Shown here in pieces: positions 1-11,219 of a DNA stretch of 64,000 nt. The notes beneath the pieces are model-generated. The model saw nothing but the letters and a program-made list of their open reading frames with translations, was not told the DNA's origin and did not search any database. Source of the DNA: Cenococcum geophilum 1.58 (taxonomy: Eukaryota; Ascomycota; Dothideomycetes; Gloniales; Gloniaceae); the NCBI GenBank assembly GCA_001692895.1, contig KV748213.1:806001-870000 (forward strand). The letters run 5' to 3'. Position numbers and translations under genes: made by a program. Numbering within the stretch: position 1 is the stretch's first letter; every line of letters starts with the position of its first letter.

Positions 1-1055
1 CTGTTAAGTAGTCTCCCTAGAAGTTTACTTAGGAAAGCCTCGCCTTTCTTAGGTTCTGTCTTCTAAACCTAACCCTATAGAGCTTACGCTATAACCGCGC
101 TTTAAGCGCGAGGATCTGCTACTAACCATATAATTTTTCGCAAGCTTTATGGTGTTAAGTAATTGTTCTATATAGCGGACTTTAGTAAAGAGGTCCTTAG
201 TAGTTCTCACCCGTGCAGTAAAGTTCTGGCGGAAGAGCTCTACTTATAGGTAGGTTAGGAGATATAAGAACTAAAAGTCTACCTGCTAATTAGGATTAAT
301 AAAGGGGGTATATAATAAGAGGTCCTCTAAGCTACGTATACGGGCTAAGAAGGTGTTAAACTTCTAGTTCTTCTTTATCACAGTTATATAGTACGCAATA
401 GCATTATTAAAGCGTCTTACTATAGGGTCCTTAATCTGGTCTTAGACCATAGTCTTAAATTTGTCCCATAGTAAAGGACCTTTATTTTTGGCGCCTAGCC
501 GGTAATACACCAGTTAAGTAATTGTCTTTACTTTTATAAGACCTTCGATGGCCTAACGCGTACGTTACTTATAGTTATAGTTAGCGTCGTTAACCTTAAA
601 TTAGTTCTTAACTGCGGCGATCTACCGGTTAAACTTCTGTTAAGTAGTGCCACTAATATTAGGCGGTAACTTCTTAACCAGGGCGTTAAGATTCGTTTGG
701 CGTATACGCTCGCTATGTAACTTGTATTCTTCGCTTAAGAGACAATAACAACGGGAGGGCTTTATTAAGTCAACGATGCTCCGTAAGTTGGCTATTTTCT
801 TAGCTAGCTTATCTAGCTCCTTTAGGTTAGTAGTATTTAGTAGGACGCTAGTAACCTTACTAAGCTCCTATTAAGCCTAGGTATATAAGTTAAACTAGTC
901 TCCAGCGTTTATAGATGTCTAATTGTCTTAAGATTCGGAAGGTAGCCCAGATGTTACTAGTGTAGAGGTTTCGTCTGCACTAGATCCTAAGGCGTTCTGC
1001 CGTTGTATCGCGGGCGTATTACCGTTAAGTGCAGGGGTCGATCTTGTCTTTGGAG
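1..1055 (-). pseudogene. RIP-decayed retrotransposon gag, runs off left edge
   Basis: On the minus strand an ATG at 1055 opens a reading frame beginning MPPKTRSTPALNGNTPAIQ, followed by a long protein-like frame with many stops down to base 1. The composition, with charged, coiled-coil-like segments such as LKELDKLAKKIANLRS, resembles a retrotransposon capsid (Gag). Most stops are TAA or TAG at sites expected to be CAA, CAG or TGG, as RIP produces. The rest of the element would lie left of the window. I cannot decide between gypsy and copia type from this part. The strand and frame are clear; the family is inference. Confidence 0.6.
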
Positions 1056-1560
1056 GCATTATAGATTGTAAGAAAATTAAACCGGCTATCCTCCCAAAGG
1101 GATTAGTAAGGATTTAAATGTAAGGTAAGAATATGGATAGGGAGTCTAATAATAGAACAATGGGTATATTGTATAGACAGAGACGAATCCTTAAGGGAGA
1201 AGGAGGAGTCTAAGGTGCGAGGTAAGGGGTTTCCATAGGCACGTGCAGCGCACGTGCCTCACAGGCGAGTCGCCTACGGGTCGCCTGTACCTCGCAGCTA
1301 TATAACTATATGCTTAGGTTTTACCTAACATATATAGTAAACTCAGTTAACCCAGTTAACCAAAATATTTCTAGTATTATTATTTCTAAAAGAGCATTAA
1401 GCTGCAGCTTACAGCACTTTTATTATTAAGGCGGCGTTTAGCCGCAAATTACAGCATTATTATTAGCAGTATAGTATATAGCCGCAAAATGCAACTAAAT
1501 GCGGCTAAATACCGAAATTACTTAATTAGCATAAACCTAATTTAAGATACTAGTAAATTT
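1056..1560. other. Leader/LTR-like DNA upstream of the gag remnant
   Basis: This lies directly 5' of the minus-strand gag frame, so a primer-binding site and LTR would be expected here, but I could not delimit an LTR without its partner. It contains the inverted repeat GGCACGTGC-AGC-GCACGTGCC near 1234-1254, then a GC-rich stretch rich in GGCGAGTCGCC-type repeats. After 1300 the sequence becomes AT-rich with repeated GCGGCTAAAT-like words. No gene is seen. Confidence 0.35.
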
Positions 1561-1599
1561 TTTTATAACGCCGCCCTGCCCCCTATACTTACTAATATT

Positions 1600-1815
1600 A
1601 ATAAAATATATATAAAATATTAAATATTAAATTTTTATTAATAATATTAAATTTATATAAATTATACATTTTTATATGCTTAGTAATATTAATAAAGCGT
1701 ATATAAAATATTAAATTTATAAAAATTATACATTTATATATACTTAGTAATATTAATAAAGTGTATATAAAATATAAAAATTATAAAAATTATACTTTTA
1801 TATATGCTTAGTAAT
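1600..1815. repeat. AT-rich tandem repeat, about 64-bp period
   Basis: The word CTTAGTAAT recurs at about 1679, 1743 and 1807, a spacing of 64 bases. The intervening text (TATTAATAAAG, GTATATAAAATATTAAA, AAATTATAC) is nearly the same in each copy. A less regular copy precedes 1679. It is non-coding and almost pure A+T. Confidence 0.7.
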
Positions 1816-1824
1816 CTTATAGTT

Positions 1825-2047
1825 AGCACTTAGTAGCTAAATACTAACACTTAATTATAAATGCNGCATTTAGCAGCTAAATGCTAACACTTAATTCTAA
1901 ATACGGCATTTAGCAGCTAAATGCTAATACTTAATTCTAAATACGGCATCTAGCAGCTAAATGCTAACACTTGATTCTAAATGCGGCATTTAGCAGCTAA
2001 ATACTAACACTTAATTCTAAATGCGGCATCTAGCAGCTAAATGCTAG
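1825..2047. repeat. 40-bp minisatellite, five to six copies
   Basis: The core TAGCAGCTAA (TAGTAGCTAA in the first copy) starts at 1831, 1871, 1911, 1951, 1991 and 2031, exactly 40 bases apart. The unit also holds ATGCTAACACTTAATTCTAA and a GCGGCATTT block. Differences between copies are mostly C/T or G/A transitions, so the array was probably exposed to RIP. The last copy breaks into shorter ATGCTAGAAA repeats to about 2080. One base near 1865 is undetermined. Confidence 0.85.
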
Positions 2048-2230
2048 GAAATGCTAGAAATGCTAGAAAATGCTAAAATGGTAGAAAAGTAAAATTAAAT
2101 GCTAGTAAATTTTTTCCTAACGTAATTGGCGTATTTAATAGTTAACCTACATGCAACTTAATAGATTTTTTAATTTTCTAATTTTCACTTATTTTCGCTT
2201 AGGCTCTAATAAGCCCCCTAGTAACGCTAT

Positions 2231-2260
2231 TAAAAAAATTATTATATAATAATTTTTTTA
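2231..2260. repeat. Perfect 30-bp A+T palindrome
   Basis: The stretch reads identically on both strands: TAAAAAAATTATTAT followed by its reverse complement. It lies in anonymous AT-rich DNA (2081-2550) in which I see no gene. It could extrude as a cruciform; no function can be assigned. Confidence 0.8.
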
Positions 2261-2559
2261 TAAAACGTATACCTAGGGAAGTTATATTATACTATAGGGA
2301 ACTTAAAAGACTTTAATACTTTATAAATAAAAAGGTAAATTAATAAAACTGCTAATTACGTAGTTTGTAGGTAGGCTACGCGTAGGCTACGTATTAAAAA
2401 AACACAATATAGACTAGTCGGTCAAGTTGCCAAATACCTTTAACTGCGTGCTAATTGCGCCAACGACTGCCTATTAAGGCCATTGATAGGGGACAATATT
2501 TTGCCGATATTTAACTAGTAGTGGTTACTATAAGTAGGACTACTATAAGGACTACTGCT

Positions 2560-2808
2560 CTTACTAATACTATTTCTCTTTTTTAATACTAACCTAGTTT
2601 AGTACTAGCTTAATATAAATAGAGGCTTAATGGTATTTATAGATAACTATAATGTATAGGTTATAGGACTATTAATAGCAGCAAACTGTAAAGGTATTTA
2701 GGCTATTATTAATAGAGTAATAAACTAGGAGAAATAAAGCGGCGTAATATTTAAAGGTAAAAAGACTATATTAGTGTATTTTATAAGAAATATAGAGTAA
2801 ATTAATAC
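2560..2808 (+). pseudogene. LINE reverse-transcriptase fragment (upstream half)
   Basis: The plus strand translates as decayed Tad-like non-LTR retrotransposon reverse transcriptase: a segment ending NRGLMVFIDNYNV, where the F-x-D-D-like catalytic region sits, then AIINRVI and GKKTILVYFIRNIE. Stops interrupt it, mostly at expected Trp or Gln sites. The frame is cut at 2808 by the inverted repeat of the Fot1-like element and resumes in sense at 5339. The 5' part of the LINE is not recognisable. Confidence 0.65.
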
Positions 2809-2810
2809 TA

Positions 2811-5336
2811 ACGTAGGTGATAGGGTTATAACGGTCGGCATAGTTATAACGGTGCCCCACTACCTTCCTAATTAGGCTTAACGTGGGTAATAGGGTTATG
2901 ACAGTTTAGAACATCAAAATTCTGCTAAATACCTAATTGTAGGTAAAATACTAGCACAAAGTATCGCAGAATATCGCAATATTACTAGGTAGCATAAAGC
3001 CTTATATTTATACAAAAGAGGCTCTATATTAATATTATGGTATTATAGATACTGATTTCTCCTTAATTGACCCCACGTCGTCTATTTTAAAATCGTCCTT
3101 ATCCGACACCTTATTGCTACTTAATCCGTCTAGCCCTTCCTCCTCCTTATCCTCTCCCTGTGTAGACTATATAGCCTATTAAGAATCCTTCTTTAAGGCC
3201 TTTACGGTATCTTGTAGAGCCTTAGAGCAAGCTATAGCCTCTATAGCTGTGGTAGAGGAGTCCTCCTACTGCTTCCGTAGTGTTGCTAGGGCTCCTACGG
3301 TTGATTGTGCCTCCTTTATTGCTTTGGCAGCTGCTATATAAGCTCCTAGCGTCCTTATCTTAATAGCGGCCTTGGTTACAACTGTTAACGCCATCTACGC
3401 CTTCTTTAAGCTTCTCTCTACGTCTCCTAGCTTCCTTTTATGTTAATCTGCAACCCCTTTAGCTATCTTTATAATAGTATAAGCCTCCTTCCTTTTTTAA
3501 ACTTGCGCCTACGCAACTATAGCTATATCCCTTTTATTTTTTCTAAGGCGCTCCCTAGTATCTTTGACCTACTGCTTAGTCTCTACTACTGCTACCCTAG
3601 CGGCGATAAGTGCTTTAGCTAATTTAGTAGTAAAAACTGATTAAGTAGAAAGCACTATCCGCTTCTTCTTCTTCTTAGCTCTTTTTTCTATAGCGCTGTT
3701 ACAAAGCTTAGTGTTTTCTTATTATAGTATTTCTATGCCTTCCTCTAACAAATCCATGTAGCTTATAAGCTTTTTAACAACTACGTTAACTGCTTTGGGT
3801 AAGGTATTTGGGTAATAAATTATATGGCTATACTAAGCTCAATTAGAGTAACTTTTAGGAGTCTTTGGATGTAGAGGTAATAATAAAATCGTTAATTTGT
3901 TTAAAAGGGGTGTAGTTGGCTATATAGAAGAAGTTCTTTTTATAAGGCGCTGAAGGACCTAACTAGGGTTAAAAGGAAGAAGCCCTGCCGCCTTAAAGGC
4001 GCTATTAATTAATTCGGGGGTGTATATATAGAGTTAAATCTTATCTAGAATTCTTAGGAAGTAGTCCCTATTAATACCCGTAATACCGCGAGCTATATAT
4101 TTATTAACTTTGGCTAAATAAAGGCGCTTAAGTACTGAAAAGATAATAAGATCTAGAGGCTGTAGGAAGTGGGTTAAATAAGGTGGAAGATAAATAGGTA
4201 TAATCTTATAGTTCTAGCAGAACTTTATAAAGTCGATATTAGTATAAGAAGTACATCCGTCTATAATAAGCAATTAATATCTATAGTGTTCAATTTTAGA
4301 GGCCTCCGATACTTCTATTTATTAGGTATATTATTTAAAATATTTAAGCCACTTAAGGCCCATTTCCTTATTTAACTAGCCATTCTCTATTATTCTAATT
4401 GAATAGTCTCCTATAGCTTTCTCTGTAGTTTCTTATAGAGAATCTATATGCTGCCGTCCTTTAAAAATAATAAACGGTGGAATCGTTTGCCTATATATAC
4501 TAATTACGTCTACCTAGGTAACCCATTCTCTATTACCGTTAACTGTCTTAAAATTAATAATTCTTCCTTTTAAAATAATTACTTTAGCGCTAAAAGCTAA
4601 ACCTATTGCAAAGCCTATCTTGTCCATATTCTATATATCAAATTCGTTAATATTATATTTAGTGACGACGTTATAGTAGTTAGAAAAGAACCTCTTAATA
4701 CGGCTAGGGTTGTTATTAGTAAAAGCTCGTTCTTAATTAATTGAATATATATAGCAGCAACGAAGCTCTTCCTACCGTTTTAGGAAATTATACACCCACT
4801 TCTTGCCTAAAGGCCCGATTTAAAGGTATTAAGGAAGGTCGGTATACTCCTGTCTAAGTACTATTGTCGCAATTATTCGAAGAGTATGCTGGCGATATGG
4901 AAACCCGGCGTTAGCAAGATATATATAGTGCTTAGTAATTGCATATTCGCCAGGAACAGTAATACGATTCTGGTTTATATGGGCGACTTTATAAGGCTGT
5001 TGTTTTCCATTAAGGCGACGTCGAAATGTCTGCGGATCTACCCCATAGGCTTTTGCGTAAGCTTCCCGGCTATTATAAAAGTGAGAACGCTAGGCAGTAA
5101 TAGCAATTTGTATAGTCTTATCGCGGTTAGGGTGTAGAGGCCAGCGGGGCATTATGGTGTTAATAAGAATATTTTTAATTACGATGTAAGCATTCAAAAT
5201 TTCTACTAGTTTAATTTTCCTCTGTTTTGATTTTAGATTTGGCAATATACTTAATTAGGCAGGAAGTAAGCCTAATTAGGAAGGCGGTGGGGCACCGTTA
5301 TAACTATGCCGACCGTCATAACCCTATCACCTACGT
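2811..5336 (-). mobile_element. Fot1/pogo-type DNA transposon, RIP-inactivated
   Basis: Matching ends define the element: ACGTAGGTGATAGGGTTA at the left, and its reverse complement at the right, within TIRs of about 70 bp that differ by a few mainly transition changes. It is flanked by TA at 2809-2810 and 5337-5338, the target duplication of the Tc1/mariner-pogo superfamily. Length is about 2.5 kb. It carries one transposase frame on the minus strand (separate entry). A partial direct repeat of the left end begins near 2880. The insertion splits a LINE reverse transcriptase: sense LINE sequence lies on both sides. Confidence 0.85.
3060..5152 (-). pseudogene. Fot1/pogo-like DDE transposase pseudogene
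   Basis: The frame starts at an ATG at 5152 (MPRWPLHPNRDK). In order it shows a helix-turn-helix N-terminus (a segment with SREAYAKAYGVDPQTFRRRL), a CENP-B-type region, and a DDE core with the conserved runs FAIGLAFSAKVI, IIDGCTSYTNIDFI and LPPYLTHFLQPLD, then ARGITGINRDYFL and INSAFKAAGLLPFNP. At least a dozen in-frame stops make it dead. The C-terminal tail (3060-3650) is low-complexity and charged, as in Fot1-class transposases. Stops are concentrated at expected Trp and Gln codons, consistent with RIP. A second related C-terminal fragment lies at 33170-33510. Confidence 0.8.
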
Positions 5337-5338
5337 TA

Positions 5339-5720
5339 CCCTATTTATAATTAAAGGAAAAATAGTCATACTAGAGTATACAGCTAAGATTTTAGGGGTA
5401 GTTATAGATATAGAATTTTGGTATAAACAATATATTATAAAAGTAGCTACTAAGGGCCTTATTATAGTTATAGTACTAAAGAGACTTTATATAGTATCCC
5501 TTTTAACTATAAGATAGCTATTTAGGGTAACAGTAGCGCCAGTAGTAGACTATACCTTAAATATCTCGATATACGCCGGTGGGGATGCTATTATAGCAAT
5601 AATAAATAGGGTATAAAGAATTGGAGCGTAGGCAATTATAGAGACTTTTTATATAGTAGCTATAGTTTTTATTTATTTTTTATATCCATTGTATTATACT
5701 ACGTATACAGCCTCTAGGCT
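5339..5720 (+). pseudogene. LINE reverse-transcriptase fragment (downstream half)
   Basis: Sense continuation of the LINE interrupted at 2808. The frame reads through KGKIVILEYTAKILGVVID, FWYKQYIIKVATKGL and VLKRLYIVSL, then after a stop VAPVVDYTLNISIYAGGDA and AIINRV, which is the usual order after the RT fingers in Tad-like LINEs. The 96-codon open frame that begins at 5227 is a chance fusion of transposon-end sequence with this LINE frame. From 5720 to about 5935 I see only AT-rich sequence with no recognisable coding. Confidence 0.7.
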
Positions 5721-5935
5721 ATAGCGCTATAGTTTTATATATATAAATCCTTTCTAGGCAGCTTAATATATACTAGTAGCTATATCCTAGTAGTTTATAA
5801 ATCCCTAAACTAGGGGTTTATAGCCTCCTAGTAAAATACTAGGTTGCTAACAACTATTAGGTAGTAAGAAAACGGTAGAAAAATAGTAGAAAAATTGAAA
5901 AATTAAAATAAAATCATAAGTAATCCTAACGCCTA

Positions 5936-6962
5936 TCCCTGTCCTATTTATAATTAATTTCTATCCTTTTATTTTCTATAGTCTATTTACTAGAAATCTA
6001 GTAGGAGTTACCTCCTTTTAGAGATTCTTCTACTATTAGCCACTTTCTAGTAGCTATTTTAGTCCTACTTAGAAATAGAAGAAGCGCCTCTCTTCCTTTC
6101 TTTGTGCAAAAAAGCTTCTCTAAGAAGAGAGAAGAGCCTATTTGTCTTTGCATTTCTTTTCTATCTTCCTAATATAGTCTATATTCTAGTAAAAGATACG
6201 TAGGGGTTTATACTACGCTATAGTCCCTAAAGCATCTACCTTCTTTATTATTTCCTATTGTTTTAGAAAAGGATTTAAAGAACCCTTTTTTTAGTTTTAG
6301 TTAAAAGAAAGCTGACTATCCCATGCGCTGTTGACAAAGGCGTACACACAAGCGAACCAACCAGAGCCTCTAGATTGAATCGAGTCTTGGCGAAATGAAG
6401 CCGTAGATTCACCAACGAATTAAGGCTTTAAATCATTATAATAGAGCCCGAACTTGATATATAATTGACTCTATCGTGTCCTAATTAGGCTAAGGCGTTC
6501 CTGCCAACAAAGTCCTTCTTTACAGAAGGGTATATTGCATAAAGCACAGCCGAATTGGGTCCTTGGGGGTCGCTTTGGTGTTTGATGTTCGCGCACGGGC
6601 CTCTTTTGGCGTACGCCTCAACGGCGCATGGGATAGCTTTTTAGGATATTTATCCGATGGAGCTTTAAAAGAAAAGGGGTAGTTTCCCTTACAAATTCTA
6701 GTATAGTGTTTTTCTTTACTTTTATTCTGTTGCTAATTGTTTTCCACTATTCTAGTATCTTTTCTCTTGCTTGTCTCCCTAGGTAGGCTAGAGAAGTATA
6801 AAAAGACCGCATTTTTCTTCTAAAAAGGCCCTTTTTTGTTAGTTTATCTACTATTTCATTTCTATAAATTCATAGGTGGCTAGAAACCCAATAGAAGTTA
6901 ATAGAGATATTTCTTCTACAATGATGTTCTTAATGCTTCACAGCTCTTTTCTCTTGGACGCA
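5936..6962 (-). pseudogene. LINE RNase H / 3' fragment, interrupted by a TIR element
   Basis: On the minus strand, 6640-6950 encodes decayed RNase H-like sequence: INFYWVSSHL, NEIVDKLTKKG, then TSLAYLGRQAREKILE, a pattern seen after the RNase H domain of Tad-type LINEs. The frame resumes left of the TIR element at 6316-6636 and runs toward 5936 with LLREAFLHKERKRGA and many stops. So the LINE tail was split by a short DNA element. Orientation is opposite to the LINE at 2560-5720, so these are two different insertions. Confidence 0.55.
6316..6636. mobile_element. MITE-like TIR element in LINE debris
   Basis: Left end CTATCCCATGCGCTGTTGA and right end, read in reverse complement, CTATCCCATGCGCCGTTGA match at 18 of 19 bases, followed by related GGCGTAC words. 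The interior of about 280 bp has normal base composition, unlike the AT-rich flanks, and encodes nothing. Length is about 320 bp. I could not define a target duplication with confidence. Confidence 0.7.
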
Positions 6963-7385
6963 GAGAGTGCATGGAGGAAGAGTTTGCTCAGACTGAGATA
7001 CGTCTTATACTTGCTCGTGTGATCTGGGAATTCGACCTCATTCCAGCTGAAACGGAAGCGGGAAGGTTGAAGCGGGAGGATCTGTGAACATATCACTTAC
7101 TTGAGAAGGCGGCTTTTGATATAGACTTGAGGTCAAGGAAATGAATCTGTACGGTTTGAGTCTCGTGGTATCAATTAATGAGACCGAGAGATATTGTTGA
7201 CCGCCAATTAGGTCAACTCCACCATATTAGCCCGTCCTACCAGTCGCCCAGCCGCACACAGCGAGCAAAATATCCGGCATCGACAGATAATACCATACCA
7301 TTCTCCTTCTCTTATCCAAACCAGCAAAACCAGTCCATCCACCTCTCTCCCCCATCCAAACTCCCAGAAACAACCCCCCACCCCC
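6963..7385. other. Transition from AT-rich repeats to gene island
   Basis: From about 6960 base composition becomes balanced. The stretch just upstream of 7385 is C-rich on the plus strand, like a fungal 5' leader. No gene is seen here. Confidence 0.4.
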
Positions 7386-7815
7386 TTGCTCCTTCCCCCA
7401 AATGTCTCCCCAACCCGGCTCAACCACATCGTCATCCTCCTCCCCCACGCCGACCTCCTCAACCCCCTGGGGGAATACTCCCCTTCTTCTGCCACGCGAC
7501 GCCACCCGGCGCGCGCTGCGGGCCCAGCCGACGGCGCGGAGCGTGCGGCGTCCGTGCCTCGCGTACGGGCTCAATGATCTGGTGGTGCGGGTCCCCGAGG
7601 CGCGCGTCGCGGCGGTTGGCGCGCGCGTACGCTGCGGTTCTGGACGCGCCGAATGAGGCCGAGGCGGGAGGCGCCGGTAGGGTGGGGCGGTTCGGCGTCG
7701 GTAGTATGCATGGCGTGCCGGGGGCGGGGGGGCCTGGTCGTGGTGGTGCGGCCGCCGGATGAGGGGTGGATGGAGGAGAGGGTGGGGGAGAGGGGCTCTT
7801 GCTGGGGGATTTGCA
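7386..7815 (+). pseudogene. Glyoxalase-like (VOC) domain gene, broken
   Basis: A GC-rich stretch carries pieces of a fungal glyoxalase-like domain protein in three frames. The N-terminus is RLNHIVILLPHADLLNPL, the typical first strand of this family. It is joined directly to GGILPFFCH, the family's later PFxCHD motif, so about 100 residues seem to be missing. The following pieces DATRRALRAQ, LNDLVVRVPEARVAAVGAR, AVLDAPNEAEAGGA and VVVRPPDEGWMEERVGERG need frame changes near 7495, 7625 and 7730. The long overlapping open frames here reflect high GC, not intact genes. Function if intact is unknown; the family has no single established reaction. The call rests on motif memory only. Confidence 0.45.
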
Positions 7816-8210
7816 GGTTAGTGGGGTTAATGTGTTTGCGTCGGGGTTTGTGGTGCGGATTGGTGGGAGAGATGGGAATGATATGGGCAGGATCTTCTTG
7901 GATCTTGAGTTGCCGCCGGGTTGGGCACGGGGGGATGAGGAGTGGGTTGCGGCAGAAGTCCAGGCCGGATGCGGGATTCCCTCTTGTTACGTTCGAGAAT
8001 GAGCTGTTGGTTGGTGAACCGCCCTTCTCGTTCCAGGCTCCCCCGGATGCTTCTCAGTAAGGGAAGAACGTAAGAGCTTTGGCAGTCCAAAACTCGTTTC
8101 GCTGAGATTCATTTCTGGCATCAGCACAAGGGAAGTGGGAGTCTGTGCCCGTTTATGGTGCAGCTCGTTGGTATTGCACTAATATATACCTGGTTTACGC
8201 TTCACTGCTT
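7816..8210. other. Intergenic, 3' flank of TAPT1 gene
   Basis: This lies between the end of the glyoxalase-like remnant and the stop codon of the minus-strand TAPT1 gene at 8211. It contains open frames from high GC but nothing recognisable. The TAPT1 3' UTR is expected here. Confidence 0.4.
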
Positions 8211-11200
8211 CTACCAGATCCTCTTCGCAACCATGGCATACCTAGTCACGCCTCCTAACCCCACCTCTCCAACCCCCTTCGCCTCCTTTTCCTTTGCTTT
8301 GGCCTCTCTTTCCCTCAGCGCCCTTAGCCCTTCCGGGTCATCTGCGTAAATCCACCGGCGTTTGTCCTCCTCGACCTCCACAATACCCCAGCCGCCGACC
8401 CGCTTCCCCCCTGTATCAGCTACGATTCTCTCCCGCTCTTTCATGCCCTTGTATCGGCTCCGCGAGAAGCTAAGAAGACACATACCAAGAACAAGCTTGA
8501 AGGCGAGCAGAAATAGGTACCCGACGAGGAAGACAACAAGCATGGTCGCGAAGGCGATGAGGTCATCGACGGACCACCAATTGAAAGACGAAGTGTCTGG
8601 TCCACCGGCGCTGGCACCAAAAGACGACCTTCCCAGCGCCCGGCGGAAAATGTGGTCGATGTGAGCAAGAGCGGCTGTAGTTGCTGGGGAAGTAGTAGCT
8701 GTGGGTTCGGTGGACAAAGAGGTAGCGGTTGAAGGGAGTGGGAGCGGCATGTGGGTGGCTAGGAACATGTGGTAGGTTTGCACGACAGCACGGATAAAGA
8801 GGCACGAGAGAGGAAGGACGGGAAGACCAAGGCGTTTTGTCAGGTTTTGGTCTGCAAAGGCCTAGTTGTCGAGTCCTTCATTAGCAGTCCGCAATCTAAT
8901 CATGACCAAAGTACCCAAACTCACATGGGAATAGTAATCCTTAGCTAGGACATCTAGAAAGCGACCGTAGATGGCTGGCTTGGTGTTGTTGAATTTGGTG
9001 ATGTATGCATGCTTTACCCAATCCACGATCATCTCGCTGCCCAGAACAAGAAGAAAGGGCCCTAGGACTTGCCCAGTCCACTTGGGGAAGATAGTGAAGC
9101 TTAATGGAATGATACTGGTGCTCCTGACTGGAGCACTGGTGGTATTGCTACCCAAGTTATTGGAGCTGGCGCCGATGTTGCCTAGACCAATGCTCAGACC
9201 GCCAACCTCCACGATATTTCGCATGGCAATGATCATTAGCATCAGCCAAAGCTGAAAACGCTCCACCACATCCGCACAAGTGATTTGGAAGAGGTTCTCC
9301 TTTTCAAACTTTTTGAAAACGGTCCCTTTGATCTCTACAAACTGGTTCGACATAAGAAGGGTCAAGAGTGCATTAGAGTACGAATTCACGGCCACATTGA
9401 GGGTGATGACCTGGTAGAAGAGGGCGGTCGCATGGATAACATTATAGACCAGTGCAAGTATAAACATCCAGAACGGACGCGCAATCTTGCTTCGGCCGTC
9501 AGGATTCCGGTCAAGCGTCTCTCGAGAGAAGAGACATTCAAGAACATCTTGGCCAAGAGCGGAAAACAATCGGTCACAGACCTGACAAAATGTCAGTTTC
9601 ATACAGAAGAGACCATATATGATGGTGCAAACCTCAAGGACATTGTAGATCACATAAAGCTTAATTGCTGCTTGCCCGCGAATTCCATGGTACATTTTGC
9701 TAGCATCGAAACGCATCAGTATGGCACAACTCGTGATCACTAGGAGACCTTTGAGTATGTCTGCCTTGTGGCTGGGGAGCAATGTCGATGGCGTAGATTT
9801 AGTCCTACGGTGCCTGAAGGCAGAGCTCCGTACATGCTTTCGCTGCTGTTCTGAAAAGCTGTGTGCACCATTTCCATTATCTTTAACCGCGGTTGCAAGG
9901 TTGGGAGATGCCACAGCTGAGATAGAAGGCCTCCGAGATCTTGCTCCCTCCTCGGATGGGGTGCCTGTCGTAGAGGTTTCACCCTTCTGCCGTCGCCTCC
10001 TCCAGACCCTGCCCATTCCAGAGTATACGAAACTTGCCAAATCGCGGATCTCCTTGACGATATTCCTAGCCCACCATTGAATAAGAACCCAAAGAGCTTT
10101 GAAGAACCGCAATGGCAAAATGGTAAAAATGTAAAGCCAGGCATCAAGACAGGCCAATGCACCAAACGCAAGGGTCTGTTCTAATTGGGGTGGTAGAAAT
10201 AGAAAATTAATCAATCGCTCGAATTTTATTTTCGAGGACTCATAAGGAAAATCGCTGGTAGAGGGACGATAGATATACAGCGGAGATGGCTTGTCGGGAG
10301 AGAGCTCTAGTTGAAGATAGGTTGGTATTGACAATGGGGGTAGTGGTATGGATGATGGCATTGGGGAGGGAACGGGATCCGGCGGTGCAGGAGGTTTAAG
10401 ACTAGCAGATCCGTTGGCGTTGCTTCCTTTATCATCGAGGTTCAAAGGTGCTGGTATTGGGCGCGTGGGCTTGTGTTGCCCACCCGCTTCATGGGTAAAG
10501 CTGTGGTTCCTCGTGGATGATTGTTTCCGCCGTATTACTGGCGGCGTTGATACGGCTCTTGACGAGAGCCCTGGACGTCCGAGTTTCGAGTCTGTCATGG
10601 GCGATTTGGCGGACACCCCATCTAGACCTTGTTTCGACGCTGCAGCCCTAGAGAAACTCGCTCTGCGTCGATCACTGCTCATTTCAATCACCACGTTATG
10701 TGCCATTTCCTCCTCCAGAACGCCCAAACCTCCGCGATCCTCAGTATTTTGTCCTTTCCCTTCGACTGTGGGTGATCTGGCAAGTGGTGATACATCCTCT
10801 GAGATAGGAGATGCCGCGCGAAGGGGAAGCGACGTCGGAGAAGACGTAAGTTCGTGAATTTGGGCAGGAGAAAGTTTAAAGATCTTGTCGCGATCATGTG
10901 AATCTGATGTTGGAGAGCCAACGGTTCCAGCGCTGCTCCTTCGCCTGCCGTCTGGTCTCTGGATTCGTGGAAGAGGTCTGGCATCGTTGGAGCCATCTGT
11001 TACTGCACTGCCATCGTGGAGGCTCTGGCGCCGGCTTCGGACACCATCGGGGGGGCTCAAGTTCTCCTCCCGCGCTCGGTCTTGGTGTCGAAGGTGGCTG
11101 TCCGGTGGAAAGAACAAATTTCCTGTTATTGGTGACAGGGCGGGCGTAGGGAGCTGTTCATTCTCGGGGATGGATATGGAGGCATCACCGTTGGTATGTG

Positions 11201-11219
11201 GTTCTCGCACCCCGTTCAT
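8211..11219 (-). CDS. TAPT1/EMP65-family membrane protein
   Basis: Two exons: 11219-8925 and 8861-8211, joined across a 63-nt intron (8924-8862; GTGAGT donor, CTAG acceptor). The splice restores DYYSHAFADQNLTKRLGLP, a conserved block of the family, and gives 981 residues. Residues 1-320 are disordered, rich in Ser, Pro and Arg. From about residue 324 (FPYESSKIKFERLINFLFLP) begins the conserved 'eukaryotic membrane protein' (TAPT1, PF05346) region with several hydrophobic segments; it continues through the second exon, which has one more membrane segment and a charged C-terminus. Yeast Emp65 is an ER membrane protein linked to glycoprotein folding; metazoan TAPT1 is tied to the secretory pathway and cilia. 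ER location here is inferred. The start is the first ATG of the long frame. It lies head-to-tail downstream of the PEP carboxykinase gene. Confidence 0.9.

Noticed and set aside
1825-2047. CRISPR-like regular spacing
   Set aside because: The whole 40-bp unit repeats without unique spacers, and the genome is fungal; it is a minisatellite.
5227-5517. 96-codon open frame
   Set aside because: It crosses the end of the Fot1-like element into LINE sequence, so it is a chance fusion of two transposons.
7178-8060. Several long overlapping open frames on both strands (up to 194 codons)
   Set aside because: High GC removes stops by chance. Family motifs jump between frames, so none of them is an intact gene; treated as a glyoxalase-like pseudogene.
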